In this document: positions 52,779 through 62,679 of the stretch, in pieces
Position numbering within the stretch: the first letter of the stretch is position 1
Layout of the letters: each line of letters opens with the position of its first letter
Source of the DNA: JAVSMW01 sp032027005
Lineage (GTDB): Bacteria > Bacillota > Thermincolia > Thermincolales > UBA2595
Direction: 5' to 3'
DNA: 64,000 bases
NCBI GenBank assembly: GCA_032027005.1
Contig: JAVSMW010000006.1
Location: forward strand, 1-64,000
Notes under the pieces: model-generated
The model's input: the letters and a program-made list of their open reading frames with translations, nothing else
Databases searched by the model: none
What the model was told of the DNA's origin: nothing
Made by a program: the position numbers and the translations under genes

Positions 52779-54990
52779 TGAGCGAAGAAACCATTTATGG
52801 ATTCCGGATGAAGAAGTTGTTCGTTTGGACAAAACATTAACGGCCCGTCCGGCACCGAGAAATGTGCCTTTTGCAGAGCATGGGCAAAAGTTAAGCCATA
52901 GTTTGCAATCAATTAAACAAGCGATTGAAAGCGTTGCTGCTGACGATTCTCTTGTCGATTCAGGTCTTATGATATTCAAAGTTGAACTGCCGAGTGGTGA
53001 AAAGATCAAAGACAAGAAAGAGTTATTTAATTCGACTGGAATGCAAGTTAAAGCGGTAAAAAGTGAAAACAAAGCCGTTATTGCTACGACAAAAACGCAG
53101 TTTCAATTATTGAAAAAAAGAGTTGACGAATATACTCATTCAGGGACAGGGAAAACCTACTTTGACTTTATCGAGGATTTTAAGCCTTACATTGGCAGCG
53201 AAAAGAATTCCAGTGCATTGCAAAAAACTACTTGTTCAGATGCAGTACCGGCCTCTCTGGATATTCAGTTAATGCTTGTTCCTAATTTGGGTGGTGAAGT
53301 AAACGAATTAGCAATCAAGAGAGTGCTAAGCAAAATTTCTATACACCAAGGAAGTGTCCAAGAACAACCATATTATTTATCGGATAACACACCGGTTATT
53401 CGAGCGATAATTCCGTCAAGTTCATTGCTTCACTATGAAAACGATCCTGCGATATACAGAATTGAGGAAACAGATTTTTTTAGTGCGGACGCTGCTTCAA
53501 AGAATGCGATTGACCTAAACGATTTGGAGCTGGATGAAAGCGTCTCAATAGACAGTTTGCCAATTGTTACTGTTTTAGATTCGGGAGTAAATTTCCCGAA
53601 TCATTTGAAACCGTTGATTCTTGAACGTTGGACAGATGGCGGGTCTTCTGGCGGTGATACCGAACATGGGACTAAAGTGGCGAGCAGGGTTGCTTTCAAA
53701 TATATATGCGATCAATTACCAGGTACAAAAGTAGTCCCGCGAACAAGGATTATCGACTGCAATATTTTGGATGGAAGTGTGCCTGTAAACATTTTCATCA
53801 GGCGAATTCAAAATGCTGTACACACATTTTGCAGTGTTTCTAAGGTATATAATTTATCAGCCAATGCTGCCTCTCCTATTGAAGGAGATGAAATGAGCAT
53901 TTTGGGCTATGAACTGGATGCGTTGCAGTTAAAGCTGAATGTACAATTTGTGATCTCGTCGGGTAATCATCAACTTTGGAGAACTGAATCAAGATTGGAA
54001 GACATTTTAGATGACGATGATTCAAGAGTGTCAGCGCCAGCTGATTCCATGCTGTCAATTGTCGTTGGTGCGACATCAGGAGAAACGTACCCTAACTGCT
54101 TGTCTTCAGTTAATGAAATTACTTCATATAGTCGCAGGGGTCCGGGGTTTAATGGGTTCTCTAAGCCTGACATAACTGCGTATGGAGGTTCAATTACATA
54201 CCTCGCTGGGTCTGTTTCTGTTCCAGAGGATAGATACTCTTTACTTTTGGATAAAAACGGTAAGCTGACGCCAGATGCAGGGACAAGCTTTACTGCCCCT
54301 GTTGTGGCTGGAGATTTTGCGGAGATTTTAAGCATCACGCCTAATCAAGATATCTTATTAGCAAAAGCTTTGTTGTACCATAATACTCAACCTGTTTGGG
54401 AAGAGGAAAGTATAACTGATGAAGAGTTAGCTTATGCACATAACCTATATGGCAGAGGATTGTCCAATGTGGATGAGAGCAAATATTCTTCACCGTCCAA
54501 GGTAACTTTTGTTCGAACAGGAACATTAAATAAAGTCACTAAGGAGAGAGTAACTTTCTACATGCCGGAAATTTTGGCGGCTCAAGTTGGAAGGAATGTT
54601 GCCAAAGTTTCTGTAACATGTATTTCAATGCCGCCAGTTGATAGAACAAAAGGAACCGAATATTTGGGGGCATATGTTCGGGCATCATTAAAAAAAGGTA
54701 GTTCAGATGGACGGCTAAAACCTGTTCAACAGGATTTTAAAGAAGGCCGGCAGAAATGGGATGTATGCCACCAATTTACGAAGCTGTTTTCGAAATTTGA
54801 AGCTGGCGACTGGCAGATTTGGCTTGAATTGTTCTCTCGCTGGGATGAAGAAAACATAGATGTGCCTTATGCTTTGGCCGTTACAATCGAAGATGTTAGC
54901 AATACGCTGGATGTTTATAGTGAAATCGAAGCACTGAATAGATATCGTGCAATTAATACTCTCAGATTGCGTGTGGATTCCCAAGCTTAA
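52771..54990 (+). CDS. Subtilisin-like serine protease (S8) of the ATPase-subtilase pair
   Basis: 739 residues, ATG 52771 (ATG 52768 also possible), overlapping the ATPase gene and preceded by AAGGAGGGG. There is no signal peptide, so it acts in the cytoplasm. Catalytic triad: Asp about 270 (TVLDSGVNFPN), His about 299 (TEHGTKVAS), Ser about 506 (AGTSFTAPVVAG), with the oxyanion Asn in SSGNHQLW. Long N- and C-terminal extensions have no recognised domain. A role in phage defence through triggered proteolysis is inferred from context and from what is reported for such pairs. Confidence 0.85.
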   Translation: MSNERRNHLWIPDEEVVRLDKTLTARPAPRNVPFAEHGQKLSHSLQSIKQAIESVAADDSLVDSGLMIFKVELPSGEKIKDKKELFNSTGMQVKAVKSENKAVIATTKTQFQLLKKRVDEYTHSGTGKTYFDFIEDFKPYIGSEKNSSALQKTTCSDAVPASLDIQLMLVPNLGGEVNELAIKRVLSKISIHQGSVQEQPYYLSDNTPVIRAIIPSSSLLHYENDPAIYRIEETDFFSADAASKNAIDLNDLELDESVSIDSLPIVTVLDSGVNFPNHLKPLILERWTDGGSSGGDTEHGTKVASRVAFKYICDQLPGTKVVPRTRIIDCNILDGSVPVNIFIRRIQNAVHTFCSVSKVYNLSANAASPIEGDEMSILGYELDALQLKLNVQFVISSGNHQLWRTESRLEDILDDDDSRVSAPADSMLSIVVGATSGETYPNCLSSVNEITSYSRRGPGFNGFSKPDITAYGGSITYLAGSVSVPEDRYSLLLDKNGKLTPDAGTSFTAPVVAGDFAEILSITPNQDILLAKALLYHNTQPVWEEESITDEELAYAHNLYGRGLSNVDESKYSSPSKVTFVRTGTLNKVTKERVTFYMPEILAAQVGRNVAKVSVTCISMPPVDRTKGTEYLGAYVRASLKKGSSDGRLKPVQQDFKEGRQKWDVCHQFTKLFSKFEAGDWQIWLELFSRWDEENIDVPYALAVTIEDVSNTLDVYSEIEALNRYRAINTLRLRVDSQA

Positions 54991-55001
54991 GTACATCGCC
55001 C

Positions 55002-55058
55002 AAAGAGAGCAACTACGGAGTCAGGTAAAGAACTAATTCTGTTGTTACTCTCTTTTTA
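55002..55058 (+). terminator. Terminator of the ATPase-subtilase operon
   Basis: AAAGAGAGCAAC pairs imperfectly with GTTGTTACTCTCTTT, followed by TTTAATT. Confidence 0.75.
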
Positions 55059-55413
55059 ATTATCAGGAATAAAACTCTCAAATGATTTAGATAGCATGAT
55101 TACAGTACAAAAGTAATATCACTAGCTTTCCGGAGACAGCTGTCAAAAATAACACAAAAAAGCGAATTATAACTTATTTATGCGAAAATAGATGTTTTAA
55201 GCGGCACATATGGTATAATTTAAAAAAACAAGCTAAAAAAACCACAATGAAAGTGATTCGAATAAAACATTTTCGAGGTGAATAACGTAGCGGTAAGCTG
55301 CAATAAGCTCTGGAAGCTGCTTATGCTGTGATCACCGAGAGGGATAATGCCATTAGCTCGCCTAATCAGTAGAAAGAAGTACAATTAGAATATGCAGAAA
55401 GAGGAGGCATATT
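55059..55413. other. Intergenic region before the MORC-type cluster
   Basis: No gene is recognised. A TATAAT box at 55214-55219 is a possible -10 element, with no good -35 at 17 nt. The sequence 55285-55375 has weak coding-like composition but no start with a ribosome site. AGAGGAGG just before 55414 serves the next gene. Confidence 0.4.
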
Positions 55414-56877
55414 TTGAAGACTATATCCTTGCCGCCGTACGCACCGACGCTTATTGAGTCTACTCGCGCTATCGGCTATACGCTAGAATCGGCAATTGCC
55501 GACATTGTGGATAACAGTGTTTCGGCATCGGCTTCGTGTGCTGAAATCTTCTTCTTTCCGATTGGGGATTCATACATAGCAATACTGGACAACGGCTACG
55601 GAATGAATGCTGGTGAGCTTGAAACTGCTATGCGCTATGGCAGTCAGAATCCGAATGACAAACGGGCGGCCACAGACTTAGGACGTTTTGGGCTGGGGTT
55701 AAAAACAGCTTCTTTGTCACAGTGCCGCACATTGACAGTCGCCAGCAAAAAAGACGGCAACATCGAAGTCCGCCGCTGGGATATTGACCATGTAATCAAG
55801 ACTGGGGAATGGTCGCTTATTGTGTTGGAAACCGAAGAAGAAATTAACGCAGTACCCCGCATTGATAACCTGCGTGAATTTGAAAGCGGCACATTGGTTG
55901 TGTGGCAGAATCTTGACAGGCTCAAAGTCGGCGAATTGAATTTTGACTGCTCTATGGGCAGAAAGATGGATGATGTCCGTGCCCACCTCTCTCTGGTGTT
56001 CCATCGATACCTCAGCGGAGAAACCGGGCTGAAGAAGCTGCAGCTTAAAATGAACGGAACTGCTGTTGATTACGCCGACCCTTTTCTGACACGCAGGAAC
56101 ACACAGGTAATGGCTGATGAGGAGTTGTTTATTGAGGGCGCAAAAGTCGTTGTTCGTCCATACATACTCCCCCACATCTCAAACTTGTCCGCCGATGAGA
56201 TAGATAAACTTGGGGGCAAAGAGGGGTTGCGGAAAAGTCAAGGGTTTTATGTATACAGGAATAAACGCCTTTTAGTTTGGGGGACATGGTTTCGCATGAT
56301 GCGGCAGAGTGAGCTTTCAAAGCTGGCTCGGATTCAGGTCGACATACCAAATGATCTGGACAGCCTTTGGACACTTGATATTAAGAAATCAACGGCGGTT
56401 CCCCCGGAGATCGTCAGAAACAATCTGGAATCCATTATTGAGCGGATGGCAGAGCGTAGCAAGCAGACCTGGGTATTCAGAGGAAAAAAGGAAACGAATG
56501 ACTCTGTTGTTCACATATGGCAGCGGTTTAAGGGAACACAAGGCGGATTTTTCTACGGCATTAACCGTGACCACCCTTTGGTAGAGATGTTCTTGGATGC
56601 TCCGCCGCAAATAAAGCGGAATGTAGAAGCCTTATTAAAGGCCATTGAAAATGGTATTCCGCTTAATCAGCTATACCTCGACTTAACTTCAGAAAAACCG
56701 CTTGAGAATGAAACCGAGGTCACGGCGAATGAAGTAGAAAGCATGCTGAAATTGCTTCTCGACCAGATGCCTTCAGTTGCAGCTAAAAAAGAGTTGCTGG
56801 ACAGGCTGTCCGTGTCTGATCCGTTCGTTAATCATCCTAAAATCATCGAAAGATACCAAAAGGGAGGCGTTTTATAA
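55414..56877 (+). CDS. GHKL (HSP90-like/MORC-type) ATPase
   Basis: 487 residues, TTG 55414 behind AGAGGAGG. GHKL motifs are clear: ESAIADIVDNSVSA (N-box with the Asn), AILDNGYGMNAGEL (G1) and GRFGLGLKTASLSQC (G2). A second transducer domain and a helical C-terminus follow. In bacteria MORC-like ATPases of this kind are linked with restriction-modification genes (Iyer, Abhiman and Aravind described such clusters), as here. Its stop overlaps the next start. Confidence 0.85.
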   Translation: MKTISLPPYAPTLIESTRAIGYTLESAIADIVDNSVSASASCAEIFFFPIGDSYIAILDNGYGMNAGELETAMRYGSQNPNDKRAATDLGRFGLGLKTASLSQCRTLTVASKKDGNIEVRRWDIDHVIKTGEWSLIVLETEEEINAVPRIDNLREFESGTLVVWQNLDRLKVGELNFDCSMGRKMDDVRAHLSLVFHRYLSGETGLKKLQLKMNGTAVDYADPFLTRRNTQVMADEELFIEGAKVVVRPYILPHISNLSADEIDKLGGKEGLRKSQGFYVYRNKRLLVWGTWFRMMRQSELSKLARIQVDIPNDLDSLWTLDIKKSTAVPPEIVRNNLESIIERMAERSKQTWVFRGKKETNDSVVHIWQRFKGTQGGFFYGINRDHPLVEMFLDAPPQIKRNVEALLKAIENGIPLNQLYLDLTSEKPLENETEVTANEVESMLKLLLDQMPSVAAKKELLDRLSVSDPFVNHPKIIERYQKGGVL

Positions 56878-59651
56878 TGGCTGTAACTAATGCCGAACAA
56901 TTGGAGGGCATGATTTCCTCAAACATAAATACGCAATTCAAGGAAATTCCGCCCAGTGAAGCGGAATTTGACAATATAGCTGACACGCTCAGACAGTCAC
57001 TTGCTTCGTTTTGCCCTGTGACGGATGACGAGTTTGAGGACTTGAAGCGAAGGCTCAAAGCCAATATAGTTGTTGTCATGGATATTGGTGTGGTGATTAA
57101 GGATGACAAACGGCCGCATCAATCTTGGCTCCCGTCACGGCGTTCTGAACTCGACTTCTTCTTTTGGAACAGATATAAAAAGTATCTTGAAGAGATAAAA
57201 CATTGGAATCCAAGGGTAACTGGAAATCTGGGGCGTGTTTCTGATGAGATTGTCGACCTTCTGGGTGACCCCAAAGCGAAAAATGATTTCCAGCGGCGCG
57301 GTCTTGTACTGGGTGATGTGCAATCGGGAAAAACCGCAAACTATACAGCCATCTGCAACAAGGCGGCAGACGCGGGCTATCGCGTTATCATTGTGCTTGC
57401 GGGCATGATGGAAAATCTGCGTCAGCAAACACAGGAACGGTTGGACGCAGAGTTTTCTGGCAGGAAGAGCGAATATTTTCTTGACCCAACTAAGAAGGAA
57501 ATCAGGAATGAACCCGTCGGCGTTGGAAGATACGGAACGAATAAACGCATTGCTTCTTTCACATCCGTAGTCAAGGATTTTGATATAAATATACTGAAAA
57601 GCAACGACCTGTCGCTGCTCAGTGTCAGCGACCCTGTCGTATTTGTCGTTAAAAAGAATAAGAGTATCCTCAATAACCTCATACGGTGGCTGCGCAATAA
57701 CAACACAGTCGCAGGGCAAAAGATCGATTTACCTATGCTCCTGATTGATGATGAGGCTGATAACGCTTCCGTCAACACCAAAAAGGAGGACGAAGACCCG
57801 ACGGCAATCAACGAAGCGGTTCGGACACTTTTGGCGTTGTTTCGGCAAGCGTCATATTTAGGTATAACCGCGACACCATATGCGAATATTTTCATCAATC
57901 CTGAAACCACTGACGACATGCGCGGAGATGATCTGTTCCCGCGGGATTTCATTTACTCCCTGGCTCCGCCGTCGAACTATATTGGGGCAGATAGTATCTT
58001 TGGCGTGGAAGCACCTTTCAGGGATGCTCTTGAAGAATTACACCCGCAAGAAATGGATGCCTTTTTCCCGTTCAGCCATAAAAAAGGGCATTCGGTCACC
58101 GAGTTGCCTCCGAGCATGAAAGAAGCTATGGCGTATTTCCTGCTTATAAACGGCATTCGTGATGTGCGCGGAGATTACAAGGCTCACCGTTCCATGATGA
58201 TTCATGTCAGCAGATTTACGGATGTTCAAAACCAAATCCGTGATCTGGCGACTGAGTGGATTTTGCAAATGCGTTCTGATTTACAAAACTACTCGCGTTT
58301 GTCTGAAACAGAAAGCAGTAAAATACCTGGCATTGCCTACTTGAAAGCTGTCTGGGACAAGCATTTACTAGGTGAAAAAGCTGGTGCGCCGGGTAATCCT
58401 ATGCCATGGCACATGTTCCTTTCGGAGTATTTGTTTAAGGCTGCAGCACCGATAGATGTACGGGCGGTCAACCAGCAGAGCGGCTCCACAAGCCTTGATT
58501 ACTTCAATCATCGCGAGGATGGTCTGCGTGTTATCGCAGTGGGCGGCAACAGCCTGTCCAGAGGGTTAACGCTTGAAGGGTTATGTGTAAGCTATTTCTA
58601 CCGAAAATCCCAAATGTACGATACATTACTGCAAATGGGGCGATGGTTTGGTTACCGTCCCGGATACGATGACCTGTTCAAGATTTGGATAAGCGTGGAG
58701 GCCATCGACTGGTACGGATACATAACGGCAGCGGCGGAAGAGCTTAAGCTCGAAATTGCAAGGATGAAGAACGCCAACCTCACACCACTGGAGTTTGGGC
58801 TGAAGGTTCGGCAAGACCCAGCTTCCCTAATCGTCACCGCAAGAAACAAGATGCGGGCAGGTACGATGGTAAAACGCCCTGTCACAGTTTCCGGGCGCTT
58901 GCTGGAAACTCCGCGGCTAAAAGCCGACGCTGCATCTCTGAAAGCTAATGAGGATGTATTCAAGGAATTTGTCCGTCGGCTGGATACCGTAGGGCAGCGG
59001 ACTGCTCGGGAAGATGCACGCTATTTCTGGGAGTGCATTAATAAAGACGAAGTCGAGCAGCTACTCCGTGATTTCAAAACTCACCCGTGGCATCTCTCGT
59101 TCCAGGGACAAGCACTTGCAGACTTTATCAGAGACAAAATGGGCAATGCCTCATGGGATGTTGTTATTGCCGAAGGTTCCGCAGAAAATGCCTATACAGA
59201 ATTGTATTGCGGCACTGAACAGCTGCCGATGAAACCAGAAAAACGCACCATTATTGCGACCCGAGAGCAAATCAGTATTAGCGGAACGAAGGTGCGTGTA
59301 GGCGCCGGCGGCGCAACAAAGCTGGGGTTAACGAAAGAGCAGCGGGAGGAAGCTGAAGCTGCATTCAGGCGGGACCACACCGGCAAACTACACGTTTCCG
59401 ACAGCGCTTACTTAATTGAAGGTCGTGCGCCCATTTTGATGCTGCACGTTATAGCCGTTGACCGGAACGGCACCGATAAAAACGGCAAGGTGCGGACACA
59501 AATTGTAGATGGCTGCCAAGTGCCGGATTTCCTTTTCGCGCTGGGTGCGGGCTTCCCGTTGACGGGGCTGCCCGAAGAAACAGCAAGTTATATGGTTAAT
59601 ATGGTTGAACTAAGCAGTTACTATGATTCCGAGGAGGATAACGACGAATGA
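56877..59651 (+). CDS. Z1-domain superfamily II helicase-like ATPase
   Basis: 924 residues, ATG 56877 overlapping the previous stop. Walker A GDVQSGKTANYTAI, DEAD-like Walker B MLLIDDEADNASV, motif III-like GITATPYANIF, then the Z1-specific block RVIAVGGNSLSRGLTLEGL, and the arginine-rich DTLLQMGRWFGYRPG. It probably moves along DNA and couples recognition to the nuclease of the cluster. Part of a five-gene set with overlapping ends. Confidence 0.88.
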   Translation: MAVTNAEQLEGMISSNINTQFKEIPPSEAEFDNIADTLRQSLASFCPVTDDEFEDLKRRLKANIVVVMDIGVVIKDDKRPHQSWLPSRRSELDFFFWNRYKKYLEEIKHWNPRVTGNLGRVSDEIVDLLGDPKAKNDFQRRGLVLGDVQSGKTANYTAICNKAADAGYRVIIVLAGMMENLRQQTQERLDAEFSGRKSEYFLDPTKKEIRNEPVGVGRYGTNKRIASFTSVVKDFDINILKSNDLSLLSVSDPVVFVVKKNKSILNNLIRWLRNNNTVAGQKIDLPMLLIDDEADNASVNTKKEDEDPTAINEAVRTLLALFRQASYLGITATPYANIFINPETTDDMRGDDLFPRDFIYSLAPPSNYIGADSIFGVEAPFRDALEELHPQEMDAFFPFSHKKGHSVTELPPSMKEAMAYFLLINGIRDVRGDYKAHRSMMIHVSRFTDVQNQIRDLATEWILQMRSDLQNYSRLSETESSKIPGIAYLKAVWDKHLLGEKAGAPGNPMPWHMFLSEYLFKAAAPIDVRAVNQQSGSTSLDYFNHREDGLRVIAVGGNSLSRGLTLEGLCVSYFYRKSQMYDTLLQMGRWFGYRPGYDDLFKIWISVEAIDWYGYITAAAEELKLEIARMKNANLTPLEFGLKVRQDPASLIVTARNKMRAGTMVKRPVTVSGRLLETPRLKADAASLKANEDVFKEFVRRLDTVGQRTAREDARYFWECINKDEVEQLLRDFKTHPWHLSFQGQALADFIRDKMGNASWDVVIAEGSAENAYTELYCGTEQLPMKPEKRTIIATREQISISGTKVRVGAGGATKLGLTKEQREEAEAAFRRDHTGKLHVSDSAYLIEGRAPILMLHVIAVDRNGTDKNGKVRTQIVDGCQVPDFLFALGAGFPLTGLPEETASYMVNMVELSSYYDSEEDNDE

Positions 59652-60589
59652 GAACAACGCCTGAAATCCTCCAAAGGCAATGGAACAGCATCGACTACAA
59701 GGACGGCGGGTTCTTGCAGATTGATACCCAGCACCCGCTTGAATGGCACATTGGTTATCAGTCAATTAGCCAGAAAACCCTGTTACTTGTTTGTACCACG
59801 GATATTGGAACAATCGAATCCTCAAAATCTATGTCGGTAACCCGCCGCAAGAGGGAGACCGATAACCGCTGGACGCTTTCGTTTGAACTTCTCCGTAACG
59901 AACAAGAAGGCGTTTTTGCCATCCTTTGCTCTGATATTATTGAGCACTCACGTTCGGCGTCAAATGAAAAAGAAGCATTGGCACTGGTCATCAGCCGCTA
60001 CAAGCAATGGAGCCGGTTACTGGAATCACAAAGAAGCGGATTGATGGACGAAAATAGCCGGAAAGGATTGCTTGGCGAACTCCTGTTTTTACAGGAACGA
60101 ATTGAAGAAAGAGATTCCGCTTTGGCTGCAATACAGGGCTGGGTAGGCGCGGACGGTGCTGACCAAGATTTCATATATGAAGATGGCTGGCACGAAGTAA
60201 AAAGCGTTGGCGCCTCTGCAACGGTCGTGACTATTTCTTCACTTGAGCAGCTTGACTGCGACGGTGAAGGTGAACTTGCAGTAATGCGTATTGACAAGGC
60301 CGCCCCAGATCAGGCGGGTGCATTGTCACTTAACGATGCGGTACGGCAGATCAGCATCAAGTTAACTGACGCCGCAGATGCGCTGGACTTATTTCGCTCA
60401 AAACTGAGTGCATACGGTTATATCGATTTACAGGAATATTCTGAACAGAAATATTACTGCTCCGGTTCGCAACGGTACGGCGTGGATGACACATTCCCAA
60501 GGCTCATAAGGCGAAACGTTCCAACACAAGTTGAATCTTTGCATTACGAATTAAGCCTGTCCTCGCTGGCAGACTGGCTGAAAGGGTGA
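59648..60589 (+). CDS. PD-(D/E)XK motif protein (DUF4420)
   Basis: 313 residues, ATG 59648 overlapping the Z1 stop. The core is GKGLLGELLFLQE-like at 60064, with the catalytic pair in GADQDFIYEDGWHEVKSV (Asp, then Glu-x-Lys). It is the predicted restriction nuclease of the cluster. The downstream region is alpha/beta with no recognised DNA-binding motif. Confidence 0.8.
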   Translation: MRTTPEILQRQWNSIDYKDGGFLQIDTQHPLEWHIGYQSISQKTLLLVCTTDIGTIESSKSMSVTRRKRETDNRWTLSFELLRNEQEGVFAILCSDIIEHSRSASNEKEALALVISRYKQWSRLLESQRSGLMDENSRKGLLGELLFLQERIEERDSALAAIQGWVGADGADQDFIYEDGWHEVKSVGASATVVTISSLEQLDCDGEGELAVMRIDKAAPDQAGALSLNDAVRQISIKLTDAADALDLFRSKLSAYGYIDLQEYSEQKYYCSGSQRYGVDDTFPRLIRRNVPTQVESLHYELSLSSLADWLKG

Positions 60590-60594
60590 ACCAT

Positions 60595-62679
60595 ATGGAC
60601 GCACAGGAATTCCGAAAAGATTTTATAGAAGGAGTTAAAGCCGAGGCTGCAGCTACCGGCGAGGGTTCCAGCGCGTCATTCGTGAGTGCTTTTGCTCAGT
60701 ATCTGCAGGAAGCAGAATTCCTGATGGACTTCACCGCTGCCTACTTTGAGGGGACAGGAAAGCGCAACCGAAAGCTGCGTGTTGACGGATATGTTTACGA
60801 TGAGTTTGACAAAACCATGAGCCTGATAATCGCCGACTATGATGCTTCTGAAAGTGAGCGGGTGCTTGCCAGAACTCAGGCCCGACAATTGCAGGAACGG
60901 TTAAGTGCTTTTGTAGACCATGCACTGAATTCCACCCTTCACCGTGAAGTTGAGATGAGCAGACCCTGCTCTGACTTAGTGGACTTGCTGCGCGAAAAAC
61001 GCCGGGAAATCCGCAAATATCAGTTATTGATATTTACGACGGCCATCATCAGCGCCACAATAACCAAACTCGAGTCAGCTGATATTGATGGGGTTCCCTC
61101 CGAGTGCCAAATATGGAATATTGACCGCTTATTCAAAGTCTGCGGTTCAGACACGGGACGGCACATCATTGAGATTGACTTCAAAGAGCATTCCGAGCAT
61201 GGCATCCCTTGCGTGGAGGCAAGCGGTACCGCAACAAAAGACTTTAAGAGTTACCTGTGCATTATCCCCGGTGCCCTGCTGGCGGATATTTATGACAAAT
61301 ACGGGAGCGGTTTGCTGGAGGGCAATGTACGGTCGTTTCTTTCCACTAAAGTAGCAGTAAACAAAAAAATACGCGCTACTATTCTGCAATACCCTGAAAG
61401 GTTTTTCGCTTACAACAACGGCATTTCTGCTACCGCAATGGATATTCAAATCGAATCCGCTCCACAAGGGCAGTTTCTTGTCTCTGTAAGGGATTTTCAG
61501 ATAATTAACGGCGGTCAGACTACTGCGTCGCTGTCAAATGCGAGATTCCGTGATAAAGCCGACCTTAGCACCATCTTTGTGCAAATGAAGCTGACAGTAA
61601 TTGAGAGGACACTGGAAGAGGAAGCAACCGAGCTTGTTCAGAACATTTCACGTTCCTCTAACAGCCAGAACAAAGTCAGCGATGCCGATTTCTTCTCAAC
61701 GCATCCATATCATGTACGTATGGAGAGGTTCTCTCAGCGTCTGTACGCAAGAGCGGTTGGCGGCCTTCAGCACGAAACGAAGTGGTTTTACGAGCGGGCG
61801 CGCGGGCAGTATCTGCAGAAACAGATGCGGATGACTGCTGGCGAGAAAAAGAAGTTCCTGCTCCAGAATCCGAAGAATCAGCTTATAACGAAAACCGACC
61901 TTGCAAAGGTTCGGAACACTTGGAGGGGGTTCCCCCATACTGTAAGCCGTGGTGCGCAAACGAATTTTGCCGAGTTCGCGAAAACGACAAGTGACGAGTG
62001 GGAAGCATCTAATGACGGGCTTGTTTTCAACGAAAAGTATTTTCAAGAAAGCGTTGCTTTAGTCCTGATATTTAGGTATAGTGAACTGATGGTGACGCAT
62101 CAGCCATGGTATTCACAAGGTTATCGTGCCAATATTGTAACCTATACCATTGCTCTTTTTCATATGCTTATACAGAAACAGTTTCCGGAAATGGATTTGG
62201 ATTTGATGAATATCTGGACACGTCAAAACGTCCCGGATGCTGTTGCCAATGCTCTGACCGAATTATCTGAACTTGTTTATTATAAGTTGACCGACCCGCA
62301 AAGAGGAGTTGAAAACGTTACCCAGTGGTGCAAACAAGATGGGTGCTGGGAAAATGTTCAAAGTATCGATTACAGATTATCACCTGAAATTGAGGCGTGC
62401 CTCATCGGGCGAGAAGAGCGAAAAGCCGCTGAAAGAGAAGCTAAAGCTGACCAGCGGATAGTTTCGGATGCAGAAATTATGACTAAGATTGTAGAACTTT
62501 CTCAGGTGCAATGGCAAAATGTACTGAGTTTTGCCACGGGCAGGCGGATGATTACGCCAGATGAACACACTGCCCTGCGAATTGCATGTCAGATACCTCA
62601 AAAAATGCCAACTCCGATCCAATGCAAAAGACTTCTTTCTGTACTGGAACGGTTACAGGAGGAGGGATTTAAGCTATGA
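60595..62679 (+). CDS. AIPR (abortive infection phage resistance) family protein
   Basis: 694 residues. ATG 60595 is preferred over GTG 60586; AAAGGG lies about 8-13 nt upstream. The AIPR core is seen at FFAYNNGISATAMDI and FQIINGGQTTASLSNA, followed by VQNISRSSNSQNKVSDADFF. AIPR proteins occur with MORC, Z1 and DUF4420 genes in restriction-type clusters and are linked to abortive infection. The stop overlaps the methyltransferase start (ATGA). Confidence 0.87.
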   Translation: MDAQEFRKDFIEGVKAEAAATGEGSSASFVSAFAQYLQEAEFLMDFTAAYFEGTGKRNRKLRVDGYVYDEFDKTMSLIIADYDASESERVLARTQARQLQERLSAFVDHALNSTLHREVEMSRPCSDLVDLLREKRREIRKYQLLIFTTAIISATITKLESADIDGVPSECQIWNIDRLFKVCGSDTGRHIIEIDFKEHSEHGIPCVEASGTATKDFKSYLCIIPGALLADIYDKYGSGLLEGNVRSFLSTKVAVNKKIRATILQYPERFFAYNNGISATAMDIQIESAPQGQFLVSVRDFQIINGGQTTASLSNARFRDKADLSTIFVQMKLTVIERTLEEEATELVQNISRSSNSQNKVSDADFFSTHPYHVRMERFSQRLYARAVGGLQHETKWFYERARGQYLQKQMRMTAGEKKKFLLQNPKNQLITKTDLAKVRNTWRGFPHTVSRGAQTNFAEFAKTTSDEWEASNDGLVFNEKYFQESVALVLIFRYSELMVTHQPWYSQGYRANIVTYTIALFHMLIQKQFPEMDLDLMNIWTRQNVPDAVANALTELSELVYYKLTDPQRGVENVTQWCKQDGCWENVQSIDYRLSPEIEACLIGREERKAAEREAKADQRIVSDAEIMTKIVELSQVQWQNVLSFATGRRMITPDEHTALRIACQIPQKMPTPIQCKRLLSVLERLQEEGFKL

